From Roseovarius gahaiensis (GTDB lineage Bacteria > Pseudomonadota > Alphaproteobacteria > Rhodobacterales > Rhodobacteraceae), in contig NZ_JAAORB010000011.1 in NCBI RefSeq assembly GCF_011601345.1, positions 1-64,000 on the forward strand: DNA of 64,000 nucleotides, in the 5' to 3' direction. This document shows, piece by piece, positions 8,420 to 16,896 of the stretch. The notes under the pieces are model-generated. The model did no database searches and had not been told where the DNA came from. It worked only from the letters and a program-made list of their open reading frames with translations. A program made the translations under genes and the position numbers. The first letter of the stretch is position 1, and every line of letters begins with the position of its first letter.

Positions 8420-9790
8420 TCAGTAGGAATACTCGGCATAAATCCGGCTAAGATCGCCATTCCAATCGCCGTGATAGTGCTCTAGCAAATCATCGGCGGG
8501 GACCGTGCCCGTTTCGACGCTTTCTTGTAGTGCGTTCAGGAAATGGGTCTCATCGGGGATCATGCCGTTGGCCCCTGCGCATGCCCGCGCCTTCAGACCG
8601 GCTTGGGATATGGCCACAACCTCGCGTGCCAGCTCGTGCATATCTACGCCGGGCACCTTGGCTTGCAGGGCGTCTTTGCCGGCCGCGATGCGCAGGGCCT
8701 CGCGGGTTTCGGCATCCCAGTCTTTGACTAGATCCCAAGCCGCATCCAGTGCTGTCTGATCATACATCAACCCGACCCAGAACGCGGGCAGGGCACATAG
8801 CCGCCGCCACGGGCCACCATCGGCCCCGCGCATTTCAAGGAATTGCTTGATCCGGGCCTCGGGGAAGATCGTGGTCAGGTGATCGGCCCAGTCCGACAGG
8901 GTGGGTTTTTCGCCTGGCAGGGCGGGCAGTTCGCCTTTCAGAAAGTCCCGGAAGGATTGGCCAAGCGCATTGATGTAGACCCCGTCGCGGTAGACAAAAT
9001 ACATTGGCACATCAAGCGCATAGTCAGCCCATGCTTCGAAGCCGAAGCCGTCCTCAAAGACAAAGGGCAACATGCCGGTGCGATCTGCGTCCAGATCGCG
9101 CCACACCCGCGCCCGCCATGATTTGAACCCGGTGGGCTGACCTTCGAAAAACGGGGAATTTGCAAAAAGCGCCGTTGCGACCGGTTGCAGGGCAAGGGCC
9201 ACGCGCAGTTTCTTGACCATGTCGGCCTCGGATCCGAAATCCAGGTTCACCTGCACGGTGCAGGTGCGGTACATCATGGATTTGCCCATGGTGCCGACCC
9301 GGTCCATGTAATCGGTCATCAGTTTGTAGCGGCCTTTGGGCAGAACCGGCATGTCCTCGTGCCGCCAGATCGGCGCGGCACCTAGCCCGATGAACCCGAC
9401 GCCAACCTTGTCGGCGATGTCTTTGACGTCACGCAGGTGGGCGTTCACCTCGTCGCAGGTTTCGTGGATGGTTTCCAGCGGGGCGCCTGACAGTTCAAGC
9501 TGCCCGCCCGGTTCAAGGCTGACATTCGCGCCGTCTTTTTCAAGGCCGATCAGCTTGCCGCCTTCCTCCAGCGGGGCCCAACCGTGACCATCACGCAGGC
9601 CTTCCAGAACGGCCAGCACACTGCGCTCGCCCTCATAGGGGATGGGCCGGAGCGTGTCTTTGCAATAGCCAAATTTCTCGTGTTCGGTGCCGATCCGCCA
9701 TGCATCGCGCGGCTTGCAGCCACGTTCCAGATACTCGGCCAGTTGTTCGTGCCGCTCAATTGGCCCGCCTCCGGACTGGGGTATGGACAT
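8420..9790 (-). CDS. gshA: Glutamate-cysteine ligase (class 3, plant/alphaproteobacterial type)
   Basis: This enzyme joins glutamate and cysteine with ATP to give gamma-glutamylcysteine, the first step of glutathione synthesis. The 456-aa length and the motifs match the plant/alphaproteobacterial class: RIGTEHEKFGY near residue 34, SLEPGGQLELSGAP near residue 93, and MYRTCTVQVNLDF near residue 175. The start at 9790 is preceded by AGGAGAGAGG at suitable spacing; the in-frame codon 27 nt further upstream has no such site. It is a single-gene unit downstream of the rsmE pair. The glutathionyl-hydroquinone reductase at 31293 depends on its product. Confidence 0.95.
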   Translation of the reverse strand: MSIPQSGGGPIERHEQLAEYLERGCKPRDAWRIGTEHEKFGYCKDTLRPIPYEGERSVLAVLEGLRDGHGWAPLEEGGKLIGLEKDGANVSLEPGGQLELSGAPLETIHETCDEVNAHLRDVKDIADKVGVGFIGLGAAPIWRHEDMPVLPKGRYKLMTDYMDRVGTMGKSMMYRTCTVQVNLDFGSEADMVKKLRVALALQPVATALFANSPFFEGQPTGFKSWRARVWRDLDADRTGMLPFVFEDGFGFEAWADYALDVPMYFVYRDGVYINALGQSFRDFLKGELPALPGEKPTLSDWADHLTTIFPEARIKQFLEMRGADGGPWRRLCALPAFWVGLMYDQTALDAAWDLVKDWDAETREALRIAAGKDALQAKVPGVDMHELAREVVAISQAGLKARACAGANGMIPDETHFLNALQESVETGTVPADDLLEHYHGDWNGDLSRIYAEYSY

Positions 9791-9854
9791 GAGCCTCTCT
9801 CCTGCCTTGTCGCGCAATAATGACTGTCACAAGTGGCCGCATTCACGCGGGGTG

Positions 9855-10367
9855 TCAATGCAGGGCGTTTGTGCGTTTTTGCCAGATGACGATGGTGTCA
9901 TGGTCCCCACGCTGCATCTGCGACAACATCCATTCGGTGCGCAAGCCGGGAAGCTGTGCGAAGGCATCAAACAAACGATCCGCGCCTCGGGCGGTCAGTG
10001 GGATCACCAGATCAGGTTGCCCCGGTTGGCTGAGCCGCCAGTGCGATGGGTGGCCGGTGCGGTCAACGGTCAGCCGGGTGATATCGGCCAAGGCCACGAC
10101 ACCGCCGTTCAGCGGGCCGAAATAGGCAATTTGCCCTTCGTCTACCTGCACAACGCCCGGCCCGTTTTGGCCGATGCGAAACCGAGCGCGTTGGAACCCG
10201 ATCCAGACCAAGGCAAACCCGAGCAGCACGACCGGGTAGCCCAGCCAGTGCAACAGGCCCACAAAGCCGAAAACCCACCAAAGCCCAAGCGCCACAATGA
10301 CGCCACCGGTCAGCGCCTCGCGCCATTTGCGCAAAGCGGCTTGCGCTTCGGGCCGCATAAAGCTCAA
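9855..10367 (-). CDS. Small membrane protein of unknown function coupled to rsmE
   Basis: A ~170-aa protein with two adjacent transmembrane segments (about residues 23-60, separated by a short turn), then a cytoplasmic beta-rich domain resembling a membrane-linked PH/YcxB-like module. I cannot name the family with confidence. The start is ambiguous: a TTG at 10367 makes a TTGA overlap with the rsmE stop and lies 7 nt after GGAG, while an ATG at 10358 has no well-placed Shine-Dalgarno sequence. Coupling to rsmE suggests co-expression only. Confidence 0.7.
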   Translation of the reverse strand: MSFMRPEAQAALRKWREALTGGVIVALGLWWVFGFVGLLHWLGYPVVLLGFALVWIGFQRARFRIGQNGPGVVQVDEGQIAYFGPLNGGVVALADITRLTVDRTGHPSHWRLSQPGQPDLVIPLTARGADRLFDAFAQLPGLRTEWMLSQMQRGDHDTIVIWQKRTNALH

Positions 10368-11089
10368 TGCCAATCTCCGAGGGTTGTTTGCCAGACCGTC
10401 ATCGCGGCCACCGCGGCTGTGTCAGCCCGCAGAATGCGTGGCCCGAGGCTGACCGCATGGGCAAAAGGCAGGGCGGACAGGCGGGCGCGTTCGCTGTCAG
10501 AAAATCCGCCCTCGGGGCCGATCAGAATGGCCCATTTATCACCGCGGGGCTGACCTAAACTGTCGCGCGCCCCGACAAGGGATTCGTCGCAGAACATCAA
10601 CTGGCGGTCTTCGGGCCAATCGGCCAAGACCTGCTCTAGCTTTTGCAAATCGCAAACCTCGGGCACAAAGGTGCCGCCGCATTGTTCGGCGGCCTCGACC
10701 GCATGAGCCTGAAGCCGGTCTTGCCGGATACGTTCGGAATTGGTGAAATCAGTTTGCACCGGCAGGATACGCGCCGCGCCCATCTCGGCGGCCTTTTCGA
10801 CGATAAAATCGGTGCGCGCTTTTTTGATCGGCGCGAACAAAAGCCACAGATCGGGCGGGTTTTGCTGCGTGCGGGTCTGCGCGTCGGTCATTAGCAGACC
10901 GTCCCGCTTGCCAGCCTTTTCCACCGTCGCGCGCCATTCGCCCCCGTGGCCGTTGAACAACAGCACGGTATCGCCCACGTTGCGCCGCATCACGCCGAAC
11001 AGGTAATGTGCCTGCTCGCGCGTCAGAGGAACCGTTTGCCCTTGCCCCAAGGGGTGATCTACATAAAGCCTGATTTTGGTATCTGCCAT
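10364..11089 (-). CDS. rsmE: 16S rRNA m3U1498 methyltransferase RsmE
   Basis: A SPOUT-class methyltransferase that modifies U1498 of 16S rRNA using S-adenosylmethionine. The 241-aa protein shows the N-terminal PUA-like part (EQAHYLFGVMRRNVGD) and the C-terminal trefoil-knot motif GPEGGFSDSE, followed by LGPRILRADTAAVAAM. The start at 11089 was chosen because homologues begin with a short lead before RLYVDHPL. Its start codon is only 11 bp from the divergent ubiA start, so each promoter must lie inside the other gene's 5' end. Confidence 0.94.
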   Translation of the reverse strand: MADTKIRLYVDHPLGQGQTVPLTREQAHYLFGVMRRNVGDTVLLFNGHGGEWRATVEKAGKRDGLLMTDAQTRTQQNPPDLWLLFAPIKKARTDFIVEKAAEMGAARILPVQTDFTNSERIRQDRLQAHAVEAAEQCGGTFVPEVCDLQKLEQVLADWPEDRQLMFCDESLVGARDSLGQPRGDKWAILIGPEGGFSDSERARLSALPFAHAVSLGPRILRADTAAVAAMTVWQTTLGDWH

Positions 11090-11100
11090 GGGGGCACCAT

Positions 11101-12069
11101 ATGACCAGCAAGAACCAGACGCCAGAGCCTGCAAGCGGTCAAGTGGCCGACGCGGTCAAAGGCAACTGGGTGGACCGTCTGGCCCCGGTGGCCACGCGGC
11201 CCTATCTGCGCCTGTCGCGTGCGGATCGCCCGATTGGCACGTGGCTTTTGCTCCTGCCGTGCTGGTGGGGGCTGCTGTTGGCGATGCTGCATGACGGTCA
11301 GGCCACATGGCACGATCTTTGGATTTTCGCCGGGTGCGGCATCGGTGCGTTCCTGATGCGCGGGGCCGGCTGCACGTGGAACGACATCACCGACCGTCAT
11401 ATCGACGGCAGCGTCGCGCGCACGGCGTCACGGCCCATCCCTTCGGGGCAGGTCACTGTCACGGGGGCGCTTGTGTGGCTGGCGGCACAGGCGCTGATTG
11501 CCCTTTGCGTTTTGCTGACCTTTAATATAGTCGCGATTGCGCTTGGCGTTCTGGCCTTGCTGCCGGTTGCGATCTATCCCTTTGCCAAGCGGTTCACGTG
11601 GTGGCCGCAGGTATTTTTGGGGTTGGCGTTCAACTGGGGTGCGTTGCTGGCATGGACTGCGCATACCGGGCAGCTAGAGTGGCCCGCAGTCATGTTATAC
11701 TTGGCCGGGATCGCATGGACGCTTTTCTATGACACGATCTATGCCCACCAAGACAAGGAAGACGACGCGCTGATCGGCGTAAAGTCGACCGCCCGCCTGT
11801 TCGGCAATAGCAGCCCACGTTGGTTGCTGGGGTTCTTGGTGCTGACGGTGACGCTCCAGATGATCGCGGTTTTGCTGGCGACCATTGATGGCAGCGCAGG
11901 CGGATTGCTGGTTGCGCTTTTGGGGCCATGGGCCATGGGGCTGCACATGCATTGGCAGCTGCGCCGCCTTGATCTAAGCGACAATGACCGGCTGCTAGGG
12001 TTGTTTCGATCAAACCGGGACGCAGGTATGCTGCCTGTGCTGATTTTCGCCGTCGCGCTGTTGGTGTGA
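11101..12069 (+). CDS. ubiA: 4-hydroxybenzoate polyprenyltransferase UbiA
   Basis: An integral membrane enzyme that attaches the polyprenyl chain to 4-hydroxybenzoate in ubiquinone synthesis. The 322-aa protein has about eight membrane segments and both aspartate-rich motifs: NDITDRHIDGSVART (NDxxDxxxD, about residue 97) and YDTIYAHQDKEDD (DxxxDxxxD, about residue 211). An N-terminal soluble lead of roughly 30 residues is normal for alphaproteobacterial members. It stands alone and diverges from rsmE with an 11-bp gap. Confidence 0.95.
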   Translation: MTSKNQTPEPASGQVADAVKGNWVDRLAPVATRPYLRLSRADRPIGTWLLLLPCWWGLLLAMLHDGQATWHDLWIFAGCGIGAFLMRGAGCTWNDITDRHIDGSVARTASRPIPSGQVTVTGALVWLAAQALIALCVLLTFNIVAIALGVLALLPVAIYPFAKRFTWWPQVFLGLAFNWGALLAWTAHTGQLEWPAVMLYLAGIAWTLFYDTIYAHQDKEDDALIGVKSTARLFGNSSPRWLLGFLVLTVTLQMIAVLLATIDGSAGGLLVALLGPWAMGLHMHWQLRRLDLSDNDRLLGLFRSNRDAGMLPVLIFAVALLV

Positions 12070-12131
12070 TTGAACTTGGATCAGACTGGGCCTAAAGACT
12101 TCTTGAACAACAACTTGCGGGCCCTCGCATC

Positions 12132-14048
12132 ATGCGCCTGTCTTCTATTCTGGTTATCGCAACCACATTCCTGATCGCGGCGGCCATCTGCCTTATGGCC
12201 GCGCGCTTTGCCGTGACGGTGATCGAGGACACATCGCGCACGACCGTTCGCGATACGCTGGACAGCAACGATATGGTCTGGGCCGAGGTCGATGCCAGCG
12301 GCTTGCAGGTGTTTCTGGCCGGAACCGCACCATCCGAGGCCCTGCGTTTCAAAGCCCTGTCGGTGGCCGGAACCGTGGTGGACGCGGCGCGGGTCATTGA
12401 CCAGATGTTGGTGACCGACAGCGAAAACCTTGCGCCGCCGCGGTTCTCGATCGAAATCCTGCGCAACGACAGTGGAATTTCACTGATCGGACTTGTCCCT
12501 TCGGCGACAGATCGCGACGCGCTTTTGGAAGAGATATCCGACACGGCCAAAGGGGTTGAGACAGCCGATTTTCTGGAATCGGCCGATTACCCGCAGCCCG
12601 CCAATTGGGAGGCTGCGTTGGACTTTGCTCTGGACGCATTGCAAATGTTGCCGCGCACCAAGATTTCGGTGGATGCCGAACGGATCAAGATTACTGCGAT
12701 GGTCGATAGCGAGGCTGCAAAACGTGAGCTTGAGACCGAACTGTCGCGCAAGGCCCCGTCGGAAATAAGTCTGACCATGGATATTTCGGCACCGCGTCCG
12801 GTGATCACACCCTTTGCACTGCGGTTCCTGATCGAGGACGGGCAAGCCCGCTTTGATGCCTGTGCCGCCGATACCGAGCAAGCCCGCGACCGCATTTTGA
12901 GTGCAGCGGGCAAAGCCGGGATGACCGACAAGGTCAACTGCACAATCGGGCTGGGCGTGCCCTCGCGCAGGTGGGGCGACGCCGTGGAGATGTCGATTGA
13001 GGCGTTGGCCGAGCTTGAAGGCGGCAGCCTGACATTTTCAGATGCCGATATTTCCCTGATCGCGGCACAGGGAACGCCGGAAACCCGGTTTGATACAGTG
13101 GTCGGACGGTTGGAGACCTCGCTACCAGATGTCTTTGCGTTGCATGCCGTGTTGCCGCAGCCCGAGAAGACAGATCGCGCGGCCAAGCCTGAATTCGTGG
13201 CCACGCTCTCACCGGAGGGGTTGGTGCAAATCCGGGGCCGCGTGTCCAGCGAACTGGCCCGCAACACCGTTGATAGTTTCGCCAAGGCGCGGTTTGCCTC
13301 CGATATCGTGCATACAACCGCCCGCGTGGCCGAAGGCCTGCCGCGCGATTGGTCTTTACGGGTTCTGACCGGGCTTGAGGCGCTGAGTTATCTTTCAAAC
13401 GGCTCGGTGGTCGTGACCTCGGATCTGGTGCAGGTGACCGGCAACACCGGCCAAAACGAGGCCGGTGCCATGATCGCGGGGTTCTTGTCGGACAAACTGG
13501 GCGAGGGTCAGGAATTCTCGATTGATGTGACCTACCGCGAAGAATTGGACCCGATCGCAAGCCAGCTGTCCCCCGAGGAATGCGAAGCGCGCATTGCGGA
13601 AATTCTGATTGAGCGCAAAATTAACTTCGAACCGGGCTCGTCCAACATTGATTCGAACGGTGCGGCCATTCTGGATGACATCGCTGACGTGCTTGAAAAT
13701 TGCGGCGATCTGCGGATGGAAATTGGTGGGCATACCGATAGCCAGGGGCGCGAAACCATGAACCAGAGCCTGAGCCAGGACAGGGCGCAGGCGGTCTTGA
13801 ACGAATTGCGCAAGCGCCGGGTTTTGACAGCGTCCTTTTCCGCCAAAGGCTATGGTGAAAGCCAACCCATTGCCGACAATGACACCGAAGATGGCCGGGA
13901 GGCCAACCGCCGGATCGAATTTCGCCTGATCCGGCCCAAGCCGGTCGAAGAGAAACAGACAACGCTTGAAAGCCTTGAAGAACCGGGCGATGACGACCAA
14001 ACGTCAGATCAGCAAGATCAGGAAGACACGTCAGATGAACAGAACTGA
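12132..14048 (+). CDS. BON-repeat OmpA-family envelope protein
   Basis: A 638-aa protein with an N-terminal signal anchor (residues 6-26), a long periplasmic region containing several BON-like alpha/beta modules (one around residues 50-95, others between 130 and 460), and a C-terminal OmpA/MotB peptidoglycan-binding domain from about residue 475 to 590. That domain carries INFEPGSSNIDSNG, IGGHTDSQG, the NQSLSQDRA stretch and NRRIEFR, the last two holding the diaminopimelate-binding residues. The last 40 residues are Gln/Asp/Glu-rich. It probably tethers membrane and cell wall. It overlaps the small coiled-coil gene downstream by 14 nt. Confidence 0.85.
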   Translation: MRLSSILVIATTFLIAAAICLMAARFAVTVIEDTSRTTVRDTLDSNDMVWAEVDASGLQVFLAGTAPSEALRFKALSVAGTVVDAARVIDQMLVTDSENLAPPRFSIEILRNDSGISLIGLVPSATDRDALLEEISDTAKGVETADFLESADYPQPANWEAALDFALDALQMLPRTKISVDAERIKITAMVDSEAAKRELETELSRKAPSEISLTMDISAPRPVITPFALRFLIEDGQARFDACAADTEQARDRILSAAGKAGMTDKVNCTIGLGVPSRRWGDAVEMSIEALAELEGGSLTFSDADISLIAAQGTPETRFDTVVGRLETSLPDVFALHAVLPQPEKTDRAAKPEFVATLSPEGLVQIRGRVSSELARNTVDSFAKARFASDIVHTTARVAEGLPRDWSLRVLTGLEALSYLSNGSVVVTSDLVQVTGNTGQNEAGAMIAGFLSDKLGEGQEFSIDVTYREELDPIASQLSPEECEARIAEILIERKINFEPGSSNIDSNGAAILDDIADVLENCGDLRMEIGGHTDSQGRETMNQSLSQDRAQAVLNELRKRRVLTASFSAKGYGESQPIADNDTEDGREANRRIEFRLIRPKPVEEKQTTLESLEEPGDDDQTSDQQDQEDTSDEQN

Positions 14049-14361
14049 GTTTATATTTGCCACGGCTGTCATCTTGTTCGTGGCGTTTTGCGTCGGGTGG
14101 TTCGCCAATTGGTTGGTGCATCGGTTTATCCGTGTCTCGCAATCCGATGTGGGCGAGCTGGAAAAAATGGCGCAAGAGCTGCACGAGGCCGAGGAAACCC
14201 GCGATCAGGCCATCACATACCTGCAACAGCGCGAAGCGGAACTGACCAACCAATTGTCCCAGACCGAAGCTGAATTGGCGGCCACGATGGACGGCTTGCG
14301 CGAAGCGCGCCAAGAGGCGGAACAACTGCGCACGCATCTGGAGCGTGTCGGCTCGGGGTAA
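14035..14361 (+). CDS. Small membrane-anchored coiled-coil protein
   Basis: A 108-aa protein with one transmembrane segment (about residues 7-27) followed by a continuous coiled coil (residues 40-105) rich in Glu, Gln, Leu and Arg. I do not recognise a named family. It overlaps the 3' end of the OmpA/BON gene by 14 nt, which strongly suggests co-translation and a shared envelope role, perhaps as a membrane-proximal spacer. The start at 14035 was chosen because the hydrophobic anchor follows directly. Confidence 0.78.
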   Translation: MNRTEFIFATAVILFVAFCVGWFANWLVHRFIRVSQSDVGELEKMAQELHEAEETRDQAITYLQQREAELTNQLSQTEAELAATMDGLREARQEAEQLRTHLERVGSG

Positions 14362-14649
14362 GCGGCCCGCACATCATTCCGCGGTCCACTCCTCCGCTGA
14401 CCCTCGCGCGTCGGGGCCATTGTCCAAGGTGGCGTTACGTCAATTTCTGCTTTGCCTATCCGGTTTGACAGGCTAAACATTGGCCATGATCACGCGCGCA
14501 CCCTCTCTTTCCGCCCGACGCCGACGCACCCGCGTCTAGGGCGCCTGCCTGCTTGATCCCGGCGCGTCCCGCGCCACCACCCACCCAAAACATTGACTTG
14601 CCCCCGCGCCTGAGGCACTCAAGGGGCTTTCCTAGAAAAGGATATGCAC
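14362..14649. other. Intergenic region upstream of argD
   Basis: About 290 nt without a convincing gene. It contains a TTGACT (14593-14598) that could be the -35 of an argD promoter, but the matching -10 17 nt on (CACTCA) is poor. A TTGACA at 14465-14470 likewise lacks a good -10. No hairpin terminator for the OmpA pair is obvious. Confidence 0.4.
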
Positions 14650-15834
14650 ATGATCCCGTCCGTTCTGCCGACATATAATCGGGCACCGTTGAGCTTTGTC
14701 AAAGGCGAAGGCAGCTGGCTGATCGAGGCGGATGGACGCCGATTTCTGGACATGGGGGCAGGGATCGCGGTGAACGCGCTTGGCCACGCGCACCCCGATC
14801 TGATCGCGGCGCTGACGGCGCAGGCGGGTAAGTTATGGCACACGTCCAACCTCTACCAGATCCCGCAGCAACAAGCCTTGGCCGATAAATTGGTCGATGC
14901 CACATTCGCCGACACCGTGTTTTTTACCAATTCCGGCACCGAATCCTGCGAACTGGCCGTGAAAATGGCGCGCAAGTATTTCTACGATCAGGGCCAGCCT
15001 GACCGTATCGGCATCATCGCCTTCGACGGCGCGTTTCACGGACGGTCTCATGCGGCGATTGCCGCTGCCGGGTCCGAAAAGATGGTCAAGGGGTTTGGCC
15101 CGGTCCTGCCGGGGTTCACCCAGGTCGCGTGGGGCGATCACGATGGCCTGCATGCCGCCATTGATGACACCACAGCCGCCATCCTGATCGAACCGGTGCA
15201 AGGCGAAGGCGGCATTCGCCCCTTGCCCGATCAGTGCCTCAAAGGGCTCCGAGATCTGTGTGACGAAAAGGGCATTCTGCTGATCGCGGACGAGGTGCAA
15301 TGCGGTATGGGGCGCACCGGCAAGCTGTTCGCCCATGAATGGGCCGGGGTGGATCCGGATATCATGATGGTGGCCAAGGGCATTGGCGGCGGGTTTCCCC
15401 TCGGCGCTGTGCTGGCAATCGAGGATGCGGCCCGCGGTATGACGGCAGGCACCCATGGCTCCACTTACGGCGGCAACCCGTTGGCTTGCGCTGTCGGGTC
15501 CAAAGTGATGGATATCATATCCGACCCGGCTTTCCTGCGCTCGGTCAATGAAATCGCCGGCGATCTGCGGCAGGGCCTTGAAGGGCTTGTCGCGGCGCAT
15601 CCTGATGTCTTTGATCATGTCAGGGGAACCGGGCTGATGCTGGGCCTCAAATGCAAGGCTACGAATACCGATGTGGTCGCCGCCGCCTATGATGCGCAAC
15701 TGATCACCGTTCCGGCGGCTGACAATGTTGTGCGCCTGCTGCCGCCGCTCAATCTCACGCAAGCTGACATGGCCGAGGCCCTGTCCCGCCTCGACGCCGC
15801 CGCCACGCAGGTTGCCACCAACAGGAATACCTGA
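14650..15834 (+). CDS. argD: Acetylornithine/succinylornithine aminotransferase
   Basis: A PLP-dependent class III aminotransferase that converts N-acetylglutamate semialdehyde to N-acetylornithine in arginine synthesis. The 394-aa protein has FTNSGTESCELAVKMARK near residue 94, AFHGRSHAAI, EPVQGEGGI near residue 182, the ADEVQCGMGRTG motif, and the PLP lysine in MMVAKGIGGGFPLGA. Of two in-frame ATGs (14644, 14650), the second is 7 nt from AGGA and matches the usual MIP.VLPTYNRAPL start. It is followed after 90 nt by argF, with which it probably forms an operon. Confidence 0.95.
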   Translation: MIPSVLPTYNRAPLSFVKGEGSWLIEADGRRFLDMGAGIAVNALGHAHPDLIAALTAQAGKLWHTSNLYQIPQQQALADKLVDATFADTVFFTNSGTESCELAVKMARKYFYDQGQPDRIGIIAFDGAFHGRSHAAIAAAGSEKMVKGFGPVLPGFTQVAWGDHDGLHAAIDDTTAAILIEPVQGEGGIRPLPDQCLKGLRDLCDEKGILLIADEVQCGMGRTGKLFAHEWAGVDPDIMMVAKGIGGGFPLGAVLAIEDAARGMTAGTHGSTYGGNPLACAVGSKVMDIISDPAFLRSVNEIAGDLRQGLEGLVAAHPDVFDHVRGTGLMLGLKCKATNTDVVAAAYDAQLITVPAADNVVRLLPPLNLTQADMAEALSRLDAAATQVATNRNT

Positions 15835-15860
15835 CTTCATTGTTCCAAAAATACTCCGGG
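15835..15860 (-). repeat. Dispersed GAGTATTTTTGGAACAATGAA-type repeat, copy 1
   Basis: On the minus strand the sequence reads CGGAGTATTTTTGGAACAAT followed by GAAG. Other copies or part-copies lie at 36080-36105, 38616-38637, 44286-44308 and 48751-48762. This copy sits directly after the argD stop codon. Confidence 0.7.
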
Positions 15861-15924
15861 GGAGTCGCGCCATGCGCGACGGGGGCAGCGCCCCCGCAAC
15901 CCCGGCTCAACCAAGGTCACAGAC

Positions 15925-16851
15925 ATGAACCATTTTCTTGATATCCACAAAACTGCCCCGGCCGATCTGCGGTCGATGATTGATACGGCCAATGCCATGA
16001 AGCAGGCGCGCAATGGCCGTCCGCGCGGCGCGGCTGACGATGACACCCCGCTTGCAGGGCAGATGGTTGCGCTGATCTTTGAAAAACCGTCGACCCGCAC
16101 ACGCGTCAGTTTCGATGTGGGCGTGCGGCAAATGGGCGGCGAAACAATGGTGCTGTCCGGCACCGACATGCAGTTGGGCCATGGTGAAACGATTGCCGAC
16201 ACCGCCCGTGTTCTCAGCCGCTACGTGGATCTGATCATGATCCGCACCTTTGATGAATCCGTGTTACTGGAAATGGCAGACTATGCCGACGTGCCGGTCA
16301 TCAACGGGCTGACCGATCGCACCCATCCCTGCCAGATCATGGCCGATATTCTGACCTACGAGGAACATCGTGGGCCAATCGCGGGCAAAAAAGTGGTCTG
16401 GTCGGGCGATGGCAACAACGTGTGTGCCTCGTTCCTGCACGCGGCGGGGCAGTTCGGGTTCGATCTGACCTTTACCGGCCCCGCGCAACTGGACCCCGAG
16501 GCCGAGTTTGTCGGGCTGGCCCGCAAGTCGGGCAGCACGATCGAGATCGAGCGTGATCCCGTCAAGGCGGTCGAGGGGGCCGATCTGGTCGTGACCGACA
16601 CATGGGTCAGCATGCATGACAGCCAATCCACCAAGGAACGCCGCCACAACATGCTGCGCCCCTATCAGGTGAACGAGGCGTTGATGGCCCATGCCAAGCC
16701 CGACGCGTTGTTTATGCATTGCCTGCCCGCTCATCGCGAGGACGAGGCGACAAGCGCGGTAATGGACGGCCCCAACTCGGTGATCTGGGACGAGGCCGAA
16801 AATCGCCTGCATGCGCAAAAGGCGGTCATGCGCTGGTGTCTGGGCGTCTGA
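15925..16851 (+). CDS. argF: Ornithine carbamoyltransferase
   Basis: This enzyme catalyses ornithine plus carbamoyl phosphate to citrulline in arginine synthesis. The 308-aa length is typical. Motifs seen are [13 protein letters not shown] (carbamoyl-phosphate loop, STRT, about residue 53), HPCQIMAD (about 134), DTWVSMHD (ornithine loop, about 227) and the catalytic [10 protein letters not shown] near residue 266. It follows argD and precedes the 6-phosphogluconate dehydrogenase by 45 nt. It shares ancestry with pyrB in this window but is clearly the ornithine type by the HCLPAHR motif. Confidence 0.96.
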   Translation: MNHFLDIHKTAPADLRSMIDTANAMKQARNGRPRGAADDDTPLAGQMVALIFEKPSTRTRVSFDVGVRQMGGETMVLSGTDMQLGHGETIADTARVLSRYVDLIMIRTFDESVLLEMADYADVPVINGLTDRTHPCQIMADILTYEEHRGPIAGKKVVWSGDGNNVCASFLHAAGQFGFDLTFTGPAQLDPEAEFVGLARKSGSTIEIERDPVKAVEGADLVVTDTWVSMHDSQSTKERRHNMLRPYQVNEALMAHAKPDALFMHCLPAHREDEATSAVMDGPNSVIWDEAENRLHAQKAVMRWCLGV

Positions 16852-16896
16852 CGTTTTAGCCTTGGCCATGATCGGGCAACAGGGCGAGGCGCAGGC

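Noticed and set aside
14465-14490. TTGACA with CATGAT as a promoter upstream of argD
   Set aside because: The spacer is only 14 nt, and with a 17-nt spacer the -10 would be GATCAC, which is poor.
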